Below are positions 7,645-20,100 of a stretch of DNA of 41,746 nucleotides, piece after piece. The first letter of the stretch is position 1, and each line of letters opens with the position of its first letter. The position numbers and the translations under genes are program-made. The notes under the pieces are model-generated. The model worked only from the letters and a program-made list of their open reading frames with translations, ran no database searches and was not told where the DNA came from. Origin of the DNA: a virus. The stretch is from positions 1 to 41,746 of IMG/VR virus record IMGVR_UViG_3300012954_001462; one strand, 5' to 3'.

Positions 7645-10600
7645 TGGCACAAGGCGCAAGACAGAGTAGTTTATTTGCCGCAGAAGACTTTAGCGTAGCA
7701 TACGAAAGTTTTAGCGAAGCAAACTTTCAAGCATATGATTTTGAAACCATAAGAAATGCTATGGTTGATTATATAAGCACAAACTATCCAGAAAACTTTA
7801 ATGACTATATCAATAGTAGTGAATTTATAGCACTATTAGAACTATTGGCATTTTTAGGACACAATCTAGCATTTAGAGCAGATCTAGCTAGTAGAGAAAA
7901 TTATCTAAGTACAGCAGAACGAAGAGATAGCGCCTTGCGTATTGCTGAGTTTTTAGGATACAAACCAACTAGAAATGTTGTTGCAAACGGATATTTAAAA
8001 ATTGACAGTGTAAAAACTGACGAAGCTGTGTTTGACACAAATGGCAATAGTCTAGCTAATAGTACTGTACAGTTTGAAGACTTAACTGATACTAACAGCT
8101 ATCAAAACTTTTTAGCTATTATGAATTCAATATTCCAATCTAGTAGCCAGTTTGGTTCACCTTATAGTAGTTTTAACACTACTGGTATTACCAACGAAAT
8201 TTACAGAACAAATAGTACAGCTAATACAGCTGAAAGAAACTTTTCAAACAAAGTTAATGGGTCATCATCTAGTTTTAGTTTTTACAGTCCAGAATTCAAT
8301 AATACTACACAAACCCTAGTAGAAAAAACTCCAGATCCTTATGCAGTGGTTGACTTATTGTATAAAAATGATAGTAGTGGTAATAGTAGTCCAGATACTG
8401 GTTTCTTTATAGGATTTAAACAAGGTCAACTAGAACACAAAGATTTTCAAATTACAGAAGGACTTCCTAATTTAGTATTGGATATTAATGCTGATAATGT
8501 TGCAAATGGAAATGTATGGGTACAAACAATAGACGAAGTAGGTCAAATTCAAAAAAATTGGACACAAGTAGATAGACTGTTTGGAAACGGAACATTGTTT
8601 AACGCAAAGAACAATGCTATCAGAGATATTTTTAGTGTTGCAAGCAGAGAGAATGATCAAATTAGTGTTGTATTTGCTGATGGTAACTTTGGAAATATAC
8701 CACGTGGCATTATTAGAGTATGGTATAGAACTGGACTTAATCAAACATATAGTCTAACTCCAGACAGTTTTAACAGTACTAGTTTTACACTTAGATATAT
8801 TGGTGCAAACGGAAATACATTCAATGCAATGTTCAATGCAAGTTTAAAAACTAATGTTACAAATGCAAGTGTTAGAGAAAGTGTTGCTAGTATCAAAGCC
8901 AACGCTCCTCGATTCTTTGCTACGCAAGATAGAATGGTAACAGCAGAAGATTACAGTATTTTTCCTGTTACAGTAAGCGAAAACATTCGTAAAATTAAAA
9001 GTATTAATAGAGTACATAGTGGTCATAGTAGATTCCGTGACATATATGATCCAACTGCGACTTATGCAGATGCAATACAATATACAGATGATGCTTACAT
9101 TTACGAAAATAATGTAACAACTAGAAGTGTAATTAATTTACCTACTAACCTGTCAGGAGCAAGTGTATTCAATAAATTTATTAAACCAATGCTAGCTAAT
9201 CCAGAAGTTAGTAACTTTTATTACAATAGACATGGTTATAGTACTACAACACACAATGCACAAACAGATTTTACAGATACTACAAATGGTATAAAATATT
9301 TGGGTACATCAGATGCAGATACATTCCGTTGGACACAAGTGACAAAAGGTGCTAATGCTTGTAGTGGATATTTTACATTGAATTCAAATGTACAACGAAC
9401 AGGACTAACAGCAACCAATAGTTTGAAAAAAGCAGAACTAAACGGATTAGTAGAATTTATTAGCAGTCCTTACAAAGAAGGATATATTAGTATAGCTACT
9501 GTTACCAATGGCGGTAGTGGATATACCAGTACACCAACAGTAACAATTACTGGAAAAGGCACAGGAGCCACAGCAACATGTACAGTAGCTAATGGTTCAG
9601 TTACTAGTGTTGCAATTATTAACAGCGGTAGTGGGTATGATCAAAGTACAAACATATCATTTGCTAGTGGCGGAGGCAGTGGTGCAAGTGCAAGAGCTAC
9701 AATCGTTGACGCAGATATTCAATGGGTTAAAGTTGATAGAATTTATAAAAATGGACTAGGCGAGGATGACAGTACAGGTACACCAACTGGTATTGATAAT
9801 ACAGGAAAAGGTGCTGTAGTTATTAATGGTATTATTCCTACAGGAGCAAGAGTTAAGCGTATTGTTCCTAAGATTGCAACAGACTTAACAGCTACAACTA
9901 GACAAAATGTTATTGATAAAATTGACAGCAGAAATAGTTTTGCTTTAAGATATAATGCTCAAAGCCAACAGTGGATAATTATTGATAGTTCAAACTTGCC
10001 TGCAAATACTCTAGCACTTAATGATCCATCGAACTGGAATAGAAAATTTGAAGGTGACGGATCTAGCACAGGATTAGATAACAGTTGGGTCTTGCGTTTT
10101 AATTATAGTGCAACTGAGTGGGAGATGCTAGCAAGGAAAACACAGTTTGTAATTGGTAGTCCTCAGAAACTTAAATTTACAAACTTAAACTTTAATAGTT
10201 CGTTTAGTAGCGAAACACAAAAACCGCTCAGAGATAACATTAAAATATTAAAAATTAATCCTAAAAGTAAAACGGATCCAGACCCAATGGGCAGAGAATA
10301 TAAGTTCAATGCATTTGGAACATTTACATATGCAGACGGATATACAGATCCGCACAATATAAGAGTAAGTCTAGCTGACCCTGATAATGACGGATACCCA
10401 AATAATCCTGAAGCATTTAACAAAATACTTGCAAATCAAACTATAAATTTAGGTAAAACTTCAGTTGACGGATATGATTATACTGTAATTGACAACACTA
10501 ACGGAACTACCCAAGTAAATGGAGCTTGTGATTTACATGTTCAGTATAACAGAATTGCTGACATTAATCAAGTGATTGATCCAAGTACTACAAACATTAT

Positions 10601-11171
10601 CGACACTTATGTATTGTTAAACAGTTACAATACACAGTTCAGAACATGGGCACAATATGATGGAAGAATTGAAACTAAACCTAATAGTCCAACTGTTAGT
10701 GAATTAGGAGAGTTGTTCAGTAATCTAAACGAAAAGAAAAGTATAAGCGATCAAGTTATATACAGACCTGTCAAGTACAAAATACTGTTTGGAGATTTAG
10801 CTAGTGGAGAACTTCAAGCTAGATTTAATGTAACAAAAACTGTAAACAGTACACTTAGCGATACAGAAATTAAACAAAGGGTTATCAATCTAATTAATTC
10901 TTACTTTAGTATTGACAACTGGGACTTTGGTGAAGAGTTTTACTTTACTGAAATGGCGGCTTTTATTCATAATAATATGATAGGAGAGATAAGCCAGATA
11001 ACAATTAGTCCAGTTAGTACTTCGGAAGATAGTACTGCACTATTTGAGATAACTAGTGATAGTGATGAATTATTTTTACCTATATTGACAAGTTCGAATA
11101 TTGTTGTTACTAAAACAATAGCTGGAAACAGTACTACAATTTCACAAAATACTGGAGTTAGTATTCAATGA
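7644..11171 (+). CDS. 6: Baseplate wedge subunit gp6 with inserted Gly-rich repeat
   Basis: This 1175-residue protein has a gp6/J-like N-terminus (FSEANFQAYDFETIRNAM, then LELLAFLGHNLAFRADLASR, then ERRDSALRIAEFLGYKPTR). gp6 forms the iris-like ring that joins wedges and controls baseplate expansion. It is much longer than T4 gp6 (660). The extra length includes a Gly/Thr-rich segment at about residues 612-690 with the repeat NGGSGYTSTPTVTI and a second partial copy NSGSGYDQSTNISF. The same type of module appears in the giant protein downstream. The C-terminal part keeps wedge-like sequence (LGELFSNLNEKKSISDQV, IDNWDFGEEFYFTEM). It starts by TAATG after gp25 and overlaps the giant gene by ATGA. 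Confidence 0.9.
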   Translation: MAQGARQSSLFAAEDFSVAYESFSEANFQAYDFETIRNAMVDYISTNYPENFNDYINSSEFIALLELLAFLGHNLAFRADLASRENYLSTAERRDSALRIAEFLGYKPTRNVVANGYLKIDSVKTDEAVFDTNGNSLANSTVQFEDLTDTNSYQNFLAIMNSIFQSSSQFGSPYSSFNTTGITNEIYRTNSTANTAERNFSNKVNGSSSSFSFYSPEFNNTTQTLVEKTPDPYAVVDLLYKNDSSGNSSPDTGFFIGFKQGQLEHKDFQITEGLPNLVLDINADNVANGNVWVQTIDEVGQIQKNWTQVDRLFGNGTLFNAKNNAIRDIFSVASRENDQISVVFADGNFGNIPRGIIRVWYRTGLNQTYSLTPDSFNSTSFTLRYIGANGNTFNAMFNASLKTNVTNASVRESVASIKANAPRFFATQDRMVTAEDYSIFPVTVSENIRKIKSINRVHSGHSRFRDIYDPTATYADAIQYTDDAYIYENNVTTRSVINLPTNLSGASVFNKFIKPMLANPEVSNFYYNRHGYSTTTHNAQTDFTDTTNGIKYLGTSDADTFRWTQVTKGANACSGYFTLNSNVQRTGLTATNSLKKAELNGLVEFISSPYKEGYISIATVTNGGSGYTSTPTVTITGKGTGATATCTVANGSVTSVAIINSGSGYDQSTNISFASGGGSGASARATIVDADIQWVKVDRIYKNGLGEDDSTGTPTGIDNTGKGAVVINGIIPTGARVKRIVPKIATDLTATTRQNVIDKIDSRNSFALRYNAQSQQWIIIDSSNLPANTLALNDPSNWNRKFEGDGSSTGLDNSWVLRFNYSATEWEMLARKTQFVIGSPQKLKFTNLNFNSSFSSETQKPLRDNIKILKINPKSKTDPDPMGREYKFNAFGTFTYADGYTDPHNIRVSLADPDNDGYPNNPEAFNKILANQTINLGKTSVDGYDYTVIDNTNGTTQVNGACDLHVQYNRIADINQVIDPSTTNIIDTYVLLNSYNTQFRTWAQYDGRIETKPNSPTVSELGELFSNLNEKKSISDQVIYRPVKYKILFGDLASGELQARFNVTKTVNSTLSDTEIKQRVINLINSYFSIDNWDFGEEFYFTEMAAFIHNNMIGEISQITISPVSTSEDSTALFEITSDSDELFLPILTSSNIVVTKTIAGNSTTISQNTGVSIQ

Positions 11172-14100
11172 GTGAACGCCAAGCAAAACCAATTGTAACA
11201 CCGTTATCTACTAGACCAGGAGAATCTATTGAACACACTGGTTCTAGAGAAGTTACCAAGTTACTTCCGAGTATTTTACAAACTACAGTAAACAAACAGT
11301 TCTTTGATAGCACATTTGAACAGTTAATGTCAACTGGTAATTTACAACCAATTAAAAATATTGTTGGTAAGCAAACTGCTAATAGAGATATAACTGACAA
11401 TTATCTAATAGATAATAGAAGCAACGATCCATATCAGTTTGCTCAAGGATTTGTTAATAGGAACGAAGATAAAACTGTTAGCGGAACACTAGCATATGAT
11501 GATTTACTGAGATCCTTAAAATACAATGAAGTTGAAACCAACAATCATAATAGAGTTTTAAGCGAACTTGGATATACATTAGACTTACCTATCAACTATG
11601 ATATGTTTGTAAACCACCAAAAGTATTTTTGGCTAGTAGATGTTATGCCACCGTGTGCTATTAAAGGTAAACCAAATTTTAACATTAATATCGATGACGC
11701 AATAGGCGAAACAACATACACATACACAAATCTTTTTGATGGAAAAGACTTGACATTGCAAGACGGAATGCGTATAGTATTCTCTCCAACAGATATTACA
11801 AGAAGAATTCAGACAGTAGTAGGCAATACTACTTTTACAGCCGGCATGGCAAATGGTGCAGTAAGAACAAAAGTATTTTTAGATAATGTACTACTAGCAC
11901 CGTCAACTTATTCATACAACAACACAACTGGTGTTGTAACATTAAACACAGCACCAGCACTACAACAAGAAGTAGAGATACACACATACTATGCAACAAG
12001 TAACAGTGGAACAAATAATATTGATGAAATCTACATTGTAGATAATGTAGGTCAACCCGGCGGTATTAAATTTACAAAACAATTTGATGCTGGAATTGCC
12101 GCAGGACAATACGGAAAAAGACAATGGGTAAATGTTACAGTTTACAATAATCAAGAACCTAGCGGATTTGATGCAGATGATGGTAGTTTTGATTTTAGAC
12201 CCTATGACCTCAGAGAACATAGATTAACAACAAGAGATTATCTTGTTGAACAAAGATGTAGCACAGATCAAAGTGCATGGGCAAGAAGCAACTTGTGGAT
12301 ACACGAAGATGCGGCTCAAGCTATGCTTACATTTAGTGGATTAGATAGTTCTATATACTTGTTAGACAAGTATAGAGGTGTAAGACCTATCATTGAATTT
12401 AAAGAAAATATTGAAAAATACAACACTGGTATTAGACACCTAGCAAATATTGACCATGCATTAGAGAGCACCGAAGACCCAGCACAAACTATTGTTGGTA
12501 AAACAAGTTATAGTGTAACAGTTAGTGGAATAACAACTGAATGGAGTAATGTAAAAGGTGCAATCAAAAAAGACAAAGTAAGAGTTACAAACGGCACAGC
12601 TCCAAATCAAGTTATTACATATTGGGAATGTATACAGAATCACGCAACACCAATTAATCCACAAGATTCAACAAACCGAGACGTTTGGCAACAAATTGTT
12701 CCTGTCGAGTTAGAAAATGACGATCTAATTATATTTTTTGAAAGTGCAAATGTCGCATACAAGAATAAAATCTTTAGAGTAGGAGGAGTGCAAAGTAGTA
12801 TTACACTTACAGAAGTTTACAACGGCGACGGATCCAATGGTGCTACAGCGTTAGTATCGGGAGACAAAATTGTTATCCTCAATGGCTTTAATACACTAGA
12901 CATTTCAAATATTGCTAATACTGAAAACGGTGAAAAGGATGATCCGTTCAGTGGCGCAGAGATATATTGGAATGGAACAGCATGGGTATACGGACAGCAG
13001 AAAGAACACAGAAGTGCAGGAATACTGCATGAACTTTATGATGTTGACTTAATTAAATTAGACGATGCAACAACTTATCCAACCAGTGATTATGTTGGCG
13101 GGTATATTTTTAATTTTACACACAGTACAACTAATAAATTTGATGATGCACTGGGGTTTAAACCTGAGTATGTAGACTATGGAAACAATCCTGGTTTAAA
13201 CTTTGAAGTAGGATTGCTACATACTAGGTTTAATTATACGGAGCAGAGTCCAGACTTTCAAAAGAATTTAACTATAGAAATTACTGGAAACTATTACTAT
13301 AAAAATTTAAACAACAATAGATATTACAATGGTTGGTCTACTGTTAGAGATGGTCAGCCTGTAAGTAGAGTAATTAACAAGACAGTTACAGATGCAACTG
13401 TTCCGTTAAAGTTTGATGTCGGGCATAATAATTTTGATAAAGACAGATATTTTAGAATGTTTAAAGAAAATGACTTGCTGGCAGTACAAAGTAATGATGT
13501 GATTGATACAAGTAGAGTTAATAGATTAAACGGAAAACTACCTAATTTATACTTGAATACAAATACAACTTACTTTATTCGTACTCAGTTTCCACAAGCT
13601 GAATTAGAATTTGTGGACATGGACGGAACAACATTAAGTAGTGGTATTACAAGAACGGCAGGTGTAAGAGATGATTTTGATCTTGTCATAGCAAGTCCAA
13701 CTATTAAAAGTTTTAAATATAGACTAGCGGCAAGTCCTAATAACTTTGGTGTTGTGTATTTGCATACAAGCACACAAGATACAAATATTAAGGTTACTAA
13801 AAACGGTGTTGATTTCACAAATTATATTTTGAATGGAAACATATTAGAAGTCAACAGCGGTCTTAGAAAAGACGACCATTATCAAGTTTCGGTGTTTACT
13901 ACTGCAAAGTATAGTGATACTGCTGAAGGTAATTTTGAAGTAGTAGATGTACATAAATTTAATCCACAAAATTTAACATTCGATAAAGTCAGCTACGGAG
14001 ATTTATTATTACATCTAAAATCTCAGATGACACAAATTCCAACGTTTACAGGCGAATGGGCTGGATTTAATAACTATAGAAATATTCCACATGATCATAC

Positions 14101-17100
14101 CTTTGGTGGCATAATTAGACAACAACCTTATTCAACTGAACTTCTTAATCAGTTGTTTACAGAGAACGACACAGATCCAATCAGTAGTTTACAGTACAGT
14201 AGTAACAGTTATAAAAACTTTATTCGATCTTTCAAAACAAAAATTAGACAACTAAATGAAAGTGTTGATATTACAGAGCCTGTTTATTCACTAGTTGATA
14301 AAACTTTAGAAGCAATAAACATTGGCAAAAACAAAACAAGTGCATTTGCTAGAAGTCAAATGGCAATGTACAGAGATTATGAAGAAGCTAATTTTAGTTG
14401 GGTATTAAATCAAACTCCAACATTTGACTTACCATTTACTGTGAACGAATATGATGATACTTTTAATCACACACAAGCATGGATACAAATTCCAGATCCT
14501 GCAGGCAATCACACATGGAGAGCATTAAAGTATCCAGAAGAATATACGTTTAATAACTATCAAATTACAATTACACTTAGTGGAATTACATTTCCAGCAA
14601 GTGGTCAAAACAATTTACATTTTAGATGGTACAAAAGAGATAGTGTAAGTTTTGTACCACCAAGTAGTGTTAAATTAGGATTAACAAGACCTTTTACGCC
14701 TGAACTAAGAAGTAATTATAGTAAAGATAGTACAGGCACAGCAACAGATAGTGTTATTGTTGGACACGATGGTAGTATCCATGTACGCAACGGAACAGAA
14801 CTATTTGATAGACAGGTAGTAGGATTTGATCCAGTTGATGCAGGTCTATGGGACTTAGAGTTGCGTATATCTAATAATTTAGGTGTAGAATTAACATCGG
14901 TTGTTAATTCAAAGCAGTATTGGCCCAATGCAAGTAGAAATACTCCTTACACTTGGGCCGACTTTCAAGATTCGATTAAAAGCGAATACAATAAATGGAA
15001 AACAGAAAACAACGTAACCAATTTTAATTCTTCTACTTACTACAGCGGAACTGATAAGTTTACTTGGAACTATAGCAGTGTCACTCCAAATATTGGTGGT
15101 TGGAGAGGATTATATCGTTACTTCTTTAACACTGACAAACCACATACTGATCCGTGGGAGATGATGGGTTACAACGAAAAACCAACTTGGTGGGACACAT
15201 ATTATAGTTGGACAGATGCGGCGAAACGCACAGCATTGATTACAGCATTAAAATATGGTAATATCAGTAATCCTGGACTAGCAAGTAATCTACAAGTATA
15301 TGATTTAGATTATAGTTACCCTTCATACGACTGGGCAACAAATACATTGGTCACATTACTTGGAGTATTAAATGATCCAGTAACAGCAAGTGTAGTGCAA
15401 ACACCGTCACTAGCAGAAAGACAAAAAGATTTTGTATATGGCGATTGGGGTCCGGTAGAAGAACAATGGCGCAGAAGTAGTGAATTTAAATTTGCATCAG
15501 CTTTGGCATTGCTACGAACAAGACCTTTAATTGGCACTAACTTATATTTTAAAACTAATAAGAGAAACAATGTAAGTACCTTAGGATATGATAATCCACA
15601 AATACGTGACATAGATAAAAGAAAGCTAACAAGCTGGAGTAACATTGAACTTAGCGACGGTAAAATTATTGGCGCTATTATTGAAAGTGTTAAAATTAAA
15701 GATGCAGGCAGTGGTTATACCACTACACCAACTGTAACAGTTTTTGATAATTTTGGATCGGGTGCTGAAGTTAAAGTTAGTATCAAAGATGGAAAACTAA
15801 TTGCCGCTAGAATTACAAAGCAAGGACAAGAATATTTTAATAAACCTAGATTAGTTTTAAGCAGTGGAAATGGCATACTAGAAGCTATTATTGAAAAAGA
15901 TACTCGACGTTACTTTAGTGGATTTAGTAACAGTATTACATCATATGCTTTGTTGAGTGGAACAACAACTGATGTAATACTACAAAGATTTAAAAATATG
16001 ACATTCAACCCTATTGTTAAAGCAGGCGGATTTGTAAACAACAATCAAAACTTTATATTAGAAAGTAGCCAAGACAAAGGCAGAGTGTTTGTACCGGAAG
16101 AAAATTTTAGCACACACTTGTATGTTAACAAACCTGACGTTGAATTTTTCTTTGGAGGTATTATAATTAACAAAACAGCTAATGGTTATACTATCAATGG
16201 CTACGACAATAGCTTAGGATTATTTAGATATAACGCACCAGCAACTAACGGACCTAGTGCTAAAGTAACATTCAGCGGAACACTACAAGTAGATGTTAGA
16301 AGATACACCAACTTTGAAAATACTATTAGTGAACTAGACTATAACACAGAACTAAGATCAATACAAGAAGTTTATGACTTTATTCAAGGATACGGACATT
16401 ACTTAACTAGTTTAGGGTTTACACAGTCCTGGAAGAATGCAGGCAGTAATTTTGGTAATTGGGCAACTGGTAATAGTACACAAACATTGTACTTGATTCC
16501 AGATCCAAACAAAGTAACAGTACAAGATGATAGACTAGGATACTTTGATAATTTAAACACAAGATATGATGGTGTGTATAATATTGTTAGTAACTTAGGC
16601 AAACAAATTAGTTCTAGCGATATTGCTATTAACAGAAGTTCAATGTCATTGGATGAAGAAACTGTTTTTGAAACTAAAGAAACTACAACTAATATGTTTG
16701 GTTTAAGACTTTATAAAGTACAGATGGAACATATTTTTATATTTGATAATGTAACTAACTTTGATGATGTTATAGCTTCGAGTGAAATAGGACAAATACA
16801 CGAACGAATTATATGGAGAGGCAATAGAACTAAAAACTGGAATGGTAAATTGTTTACACCAGGACACATAGTTAATGGTAATAGTATATTACCAAACTTT
16901 GATAGTGTAGCTGGACAATTAGATCAATATTATGCTAGGACAAATACATTAAGCAATAAACAAATCAGTGATGTTGCTAGATTTAATAGTGGATATAATA
17001 GACCAAACTGGGCTGATACACTAGACTTAGATGATGACAGTGTGTACGAGTTTGTTAAAGGAACATACAAATACAAAGGCACTCGTTATGCACTTGATGC

Positions 17101-20100
17101 ATTTATGAGAAACAAAGGTTTGTTTAACGGAGATGCTACAGCTGATTTAAATGAACTGTGGGCAGTTAGAATGGCTGACTTTGGAGATACTGCTAAAAGA
17201 AAGTTAACAGAGTTTCAAATTACACCTGAGTTGCTAGTGACAGATCCACAACCTATTAGATTTATAAGTGGACAAAAGTATGATGTACTAAGTGACATTG
17301 TAATTGATATTGATGATACTAGTCCTCTAAATGTTTACAATCCAGATTCTGAACAGTTTACAACCAGAGAAATAAAAACATATGACGATCAAAATCAAAA
17401 CAGTATGTTTGCAAATGATTTTATAAATGCTGGCTTACCATTGTTAACTGAAACTGATTATAGAACGTTAAACAAAGAAGACTTTACATTATTTCCAACA
17501 GAAACAAAAATAGCATACGACTTTGATGGCGAATGGCAAGAATATGACAAATGGGATAGCAAGACAAGTTATAAATTAGGAGATAAAGTAATTCATCAAG
17601 GAAGAGTATGGGAGATGTTAGATCCAGACGGAGCTAGCGGATTAACTACAGCAAACAATCCTATTGAACTTACTGGAACAGTACAACTACCTATTATTCC
17701 TAGTGCAGGACAAACTTTAGTAGTTGACGGCACCACTATTAGTTTAACAAAGAGTGCAACAAGTACAACATTAAATGTAGTCACTGTTGATGGTTCCAAA
17801 GATATTAGAACCAATAATGTAGTAGCACATGATACTACATTGATACTAGGACAAACAAGTGCATTAGCTTCAACAATAACATTTAATAATAGTGTTGTTA
17901 CTACAGTGTTTAATGACATTGTAAAAACTGGTACTACTGTAAACCCAATTATACAAGGCAGTGCAACAGCTACTTTGATCATTGAAGGAACAACAGTTAA
18001 CTTTAATGAACAACAAACTGGTACTACAAACATTACAGCTCAACAAGCGTATGAGAATACATTCAACAGTAGTAGCTGGATACAAAATGGCGGTACTGTA
18101 TCAAGTACAGCAACAACTAGAATTAGTAGAATTGAAAGTTTAAGATCAGCATACATTGCGGCTAATAGTGCGGCGGCATGGACAACATGGATAACAACTT
18201 ACTATGCAAATAACGCAGGATTAAATATTTCTCATTTGATAACACTAGTAGCATTAGGTGGTTCTACAGCAACAGCGGCACAACAATTTTTAGACCAAGA
18301 TGTAATTCTTATAAACAACATGTTAGGTACAAGTTTTGTAGGCACACAAGTTGCTAGTGGTGCTCAAGTAATTAGTCCTGCTCAAATAGCAACCTGCCAA
18401 GGTCAAATGAATTTAGGAACATTTACAGATGATATTGCAACATATCTAAAATCTAGTGCTAATGCTACAACTACATTTGCGGTAACCACAGTGGTTGCAC
18501 AGCAATCTGCTACTGGATTTAAACCTTACAGTTTAACTGATATCGTTAACAGAATTAATGCCGCAGGTATTAGTAATATTACAGCTGGAGCAAATGCAAG
18601 TAGTCAATTAACAATTACAAAAACAACTAGTACGCCTTCAGTTGCATTTAACTTAACAATCAGTGTTGGTACAATGAATGGTACTGTGGGATTCAACAGT
18701 GCTCAAGAAACAATACAGTCGCAAGGTACAAATACAGTCACTACACCTAACTTAACTCAACAGCAGATAGTAGATCAAATTAATAATGCTAATGTTACAG
18801 GCATTAGTGCAAGTGTATTAGGAAACGTATTAAGACTACAATGTAACCTAAGTCAGTTCTTTATTGGCACTGGTACAGCTAATGCAGATATTGGGTTAAC
18901 GTCAGGTGTAACACCAGCTTCTACAACTACAAGTACAACTAGTACCAGTTTAACTTTGCCTGATATATTAGAAAGTATTAATCTTGCTACAATAACAGGT
19001 GTAACGGCAGTATCTGCTAATAACAAAGTTAAACTTATAAGCACAAATTCAACACTAGTAATAGGTGCTGGAACTGCAAACTCGACTATTGGATTTACTG
19101 CACAAACTTACAGTGCTACAACAGGTAATGTTAGCAATGTATTCAATGCTATTGTTGGCAGTGACGGAAATCAAGTGTTTCAACAGATGACAAACGATCC
19201 AAACATTTTTAGTATTTGGGTTGCTGACAATAGTGAATTTGGAAATTATAATTTAGGACACGAGATTTATCAAACAATGGACTTTGGCATGTATACACAT
19301 AATGCATGTGGAGGCATAGAAGATGCAGATGAAGCACAACTTGATGTAACTAGACAAAATGGCGAAACACAAGCTCATAACTTAGTAGTTGGCGATTACA
19401 TTTTAATTAGAGGAAGTGACACAGTACCTAATATTGATGGTATTCATCAAGTTACTAGAGTGGACCCAAATAATGTAAGAAGATTTTATATTGACCAATA
19501 TATTGAAACAGAAGGACATGCTGGTAACATTTATCCATTGAGAAAAATGAGATTTAGTACATTTGCCGCACTTGAAGCTGATAAAAACACTAAAGTAAAT
19601 GGAGTTTACAAGTATAATTTTGCAGGTGTTAGACAAGACAATGCGTTGAATCCTATATTTGTTTTTGTTGACAATGACGGAAATGCTAGCAACCCTAGTA
19701 GTCAAGTTTACAAATGGGTAGGAACATGGAATGACACAAATGGTAATGTTGGCGACTGGGAAATAGTTAGAAGTGGTAATAAACAAGCAAGAAACGATTT
19801 GGTTAACAATGTTAAACTATATGATGCAGTTAAGCAAACAACTATTACTAACTTAGAAACATACGATCCAGTTAAAGGGATTATATTTGGATTTATTAAG
19901 AATGAAATTGATCATATCTTAACCAATGATGTAGCAAATTACAATTACAATTCCTTAGATGGCGAAATTGAAAATATCAACGCATGGCAAAGTAGCTATG
20001 TTGGAAAACGTTGGTGGGATTTGAGTACCGCAGTTTATTTAGACTACGAACAAGGTAGTATAGATTATATGCAAAACAACTGGGGTAGACTGTTTGATGG

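Noticed and set aside
17425-17440. TATAAATG-like and similar near-matches to the late promoter inside coding regions.
   Set aside because: They miss the last base of NATAAATA and lie within long genes away from any start codon, as expected by chance in AT-rich DNA.
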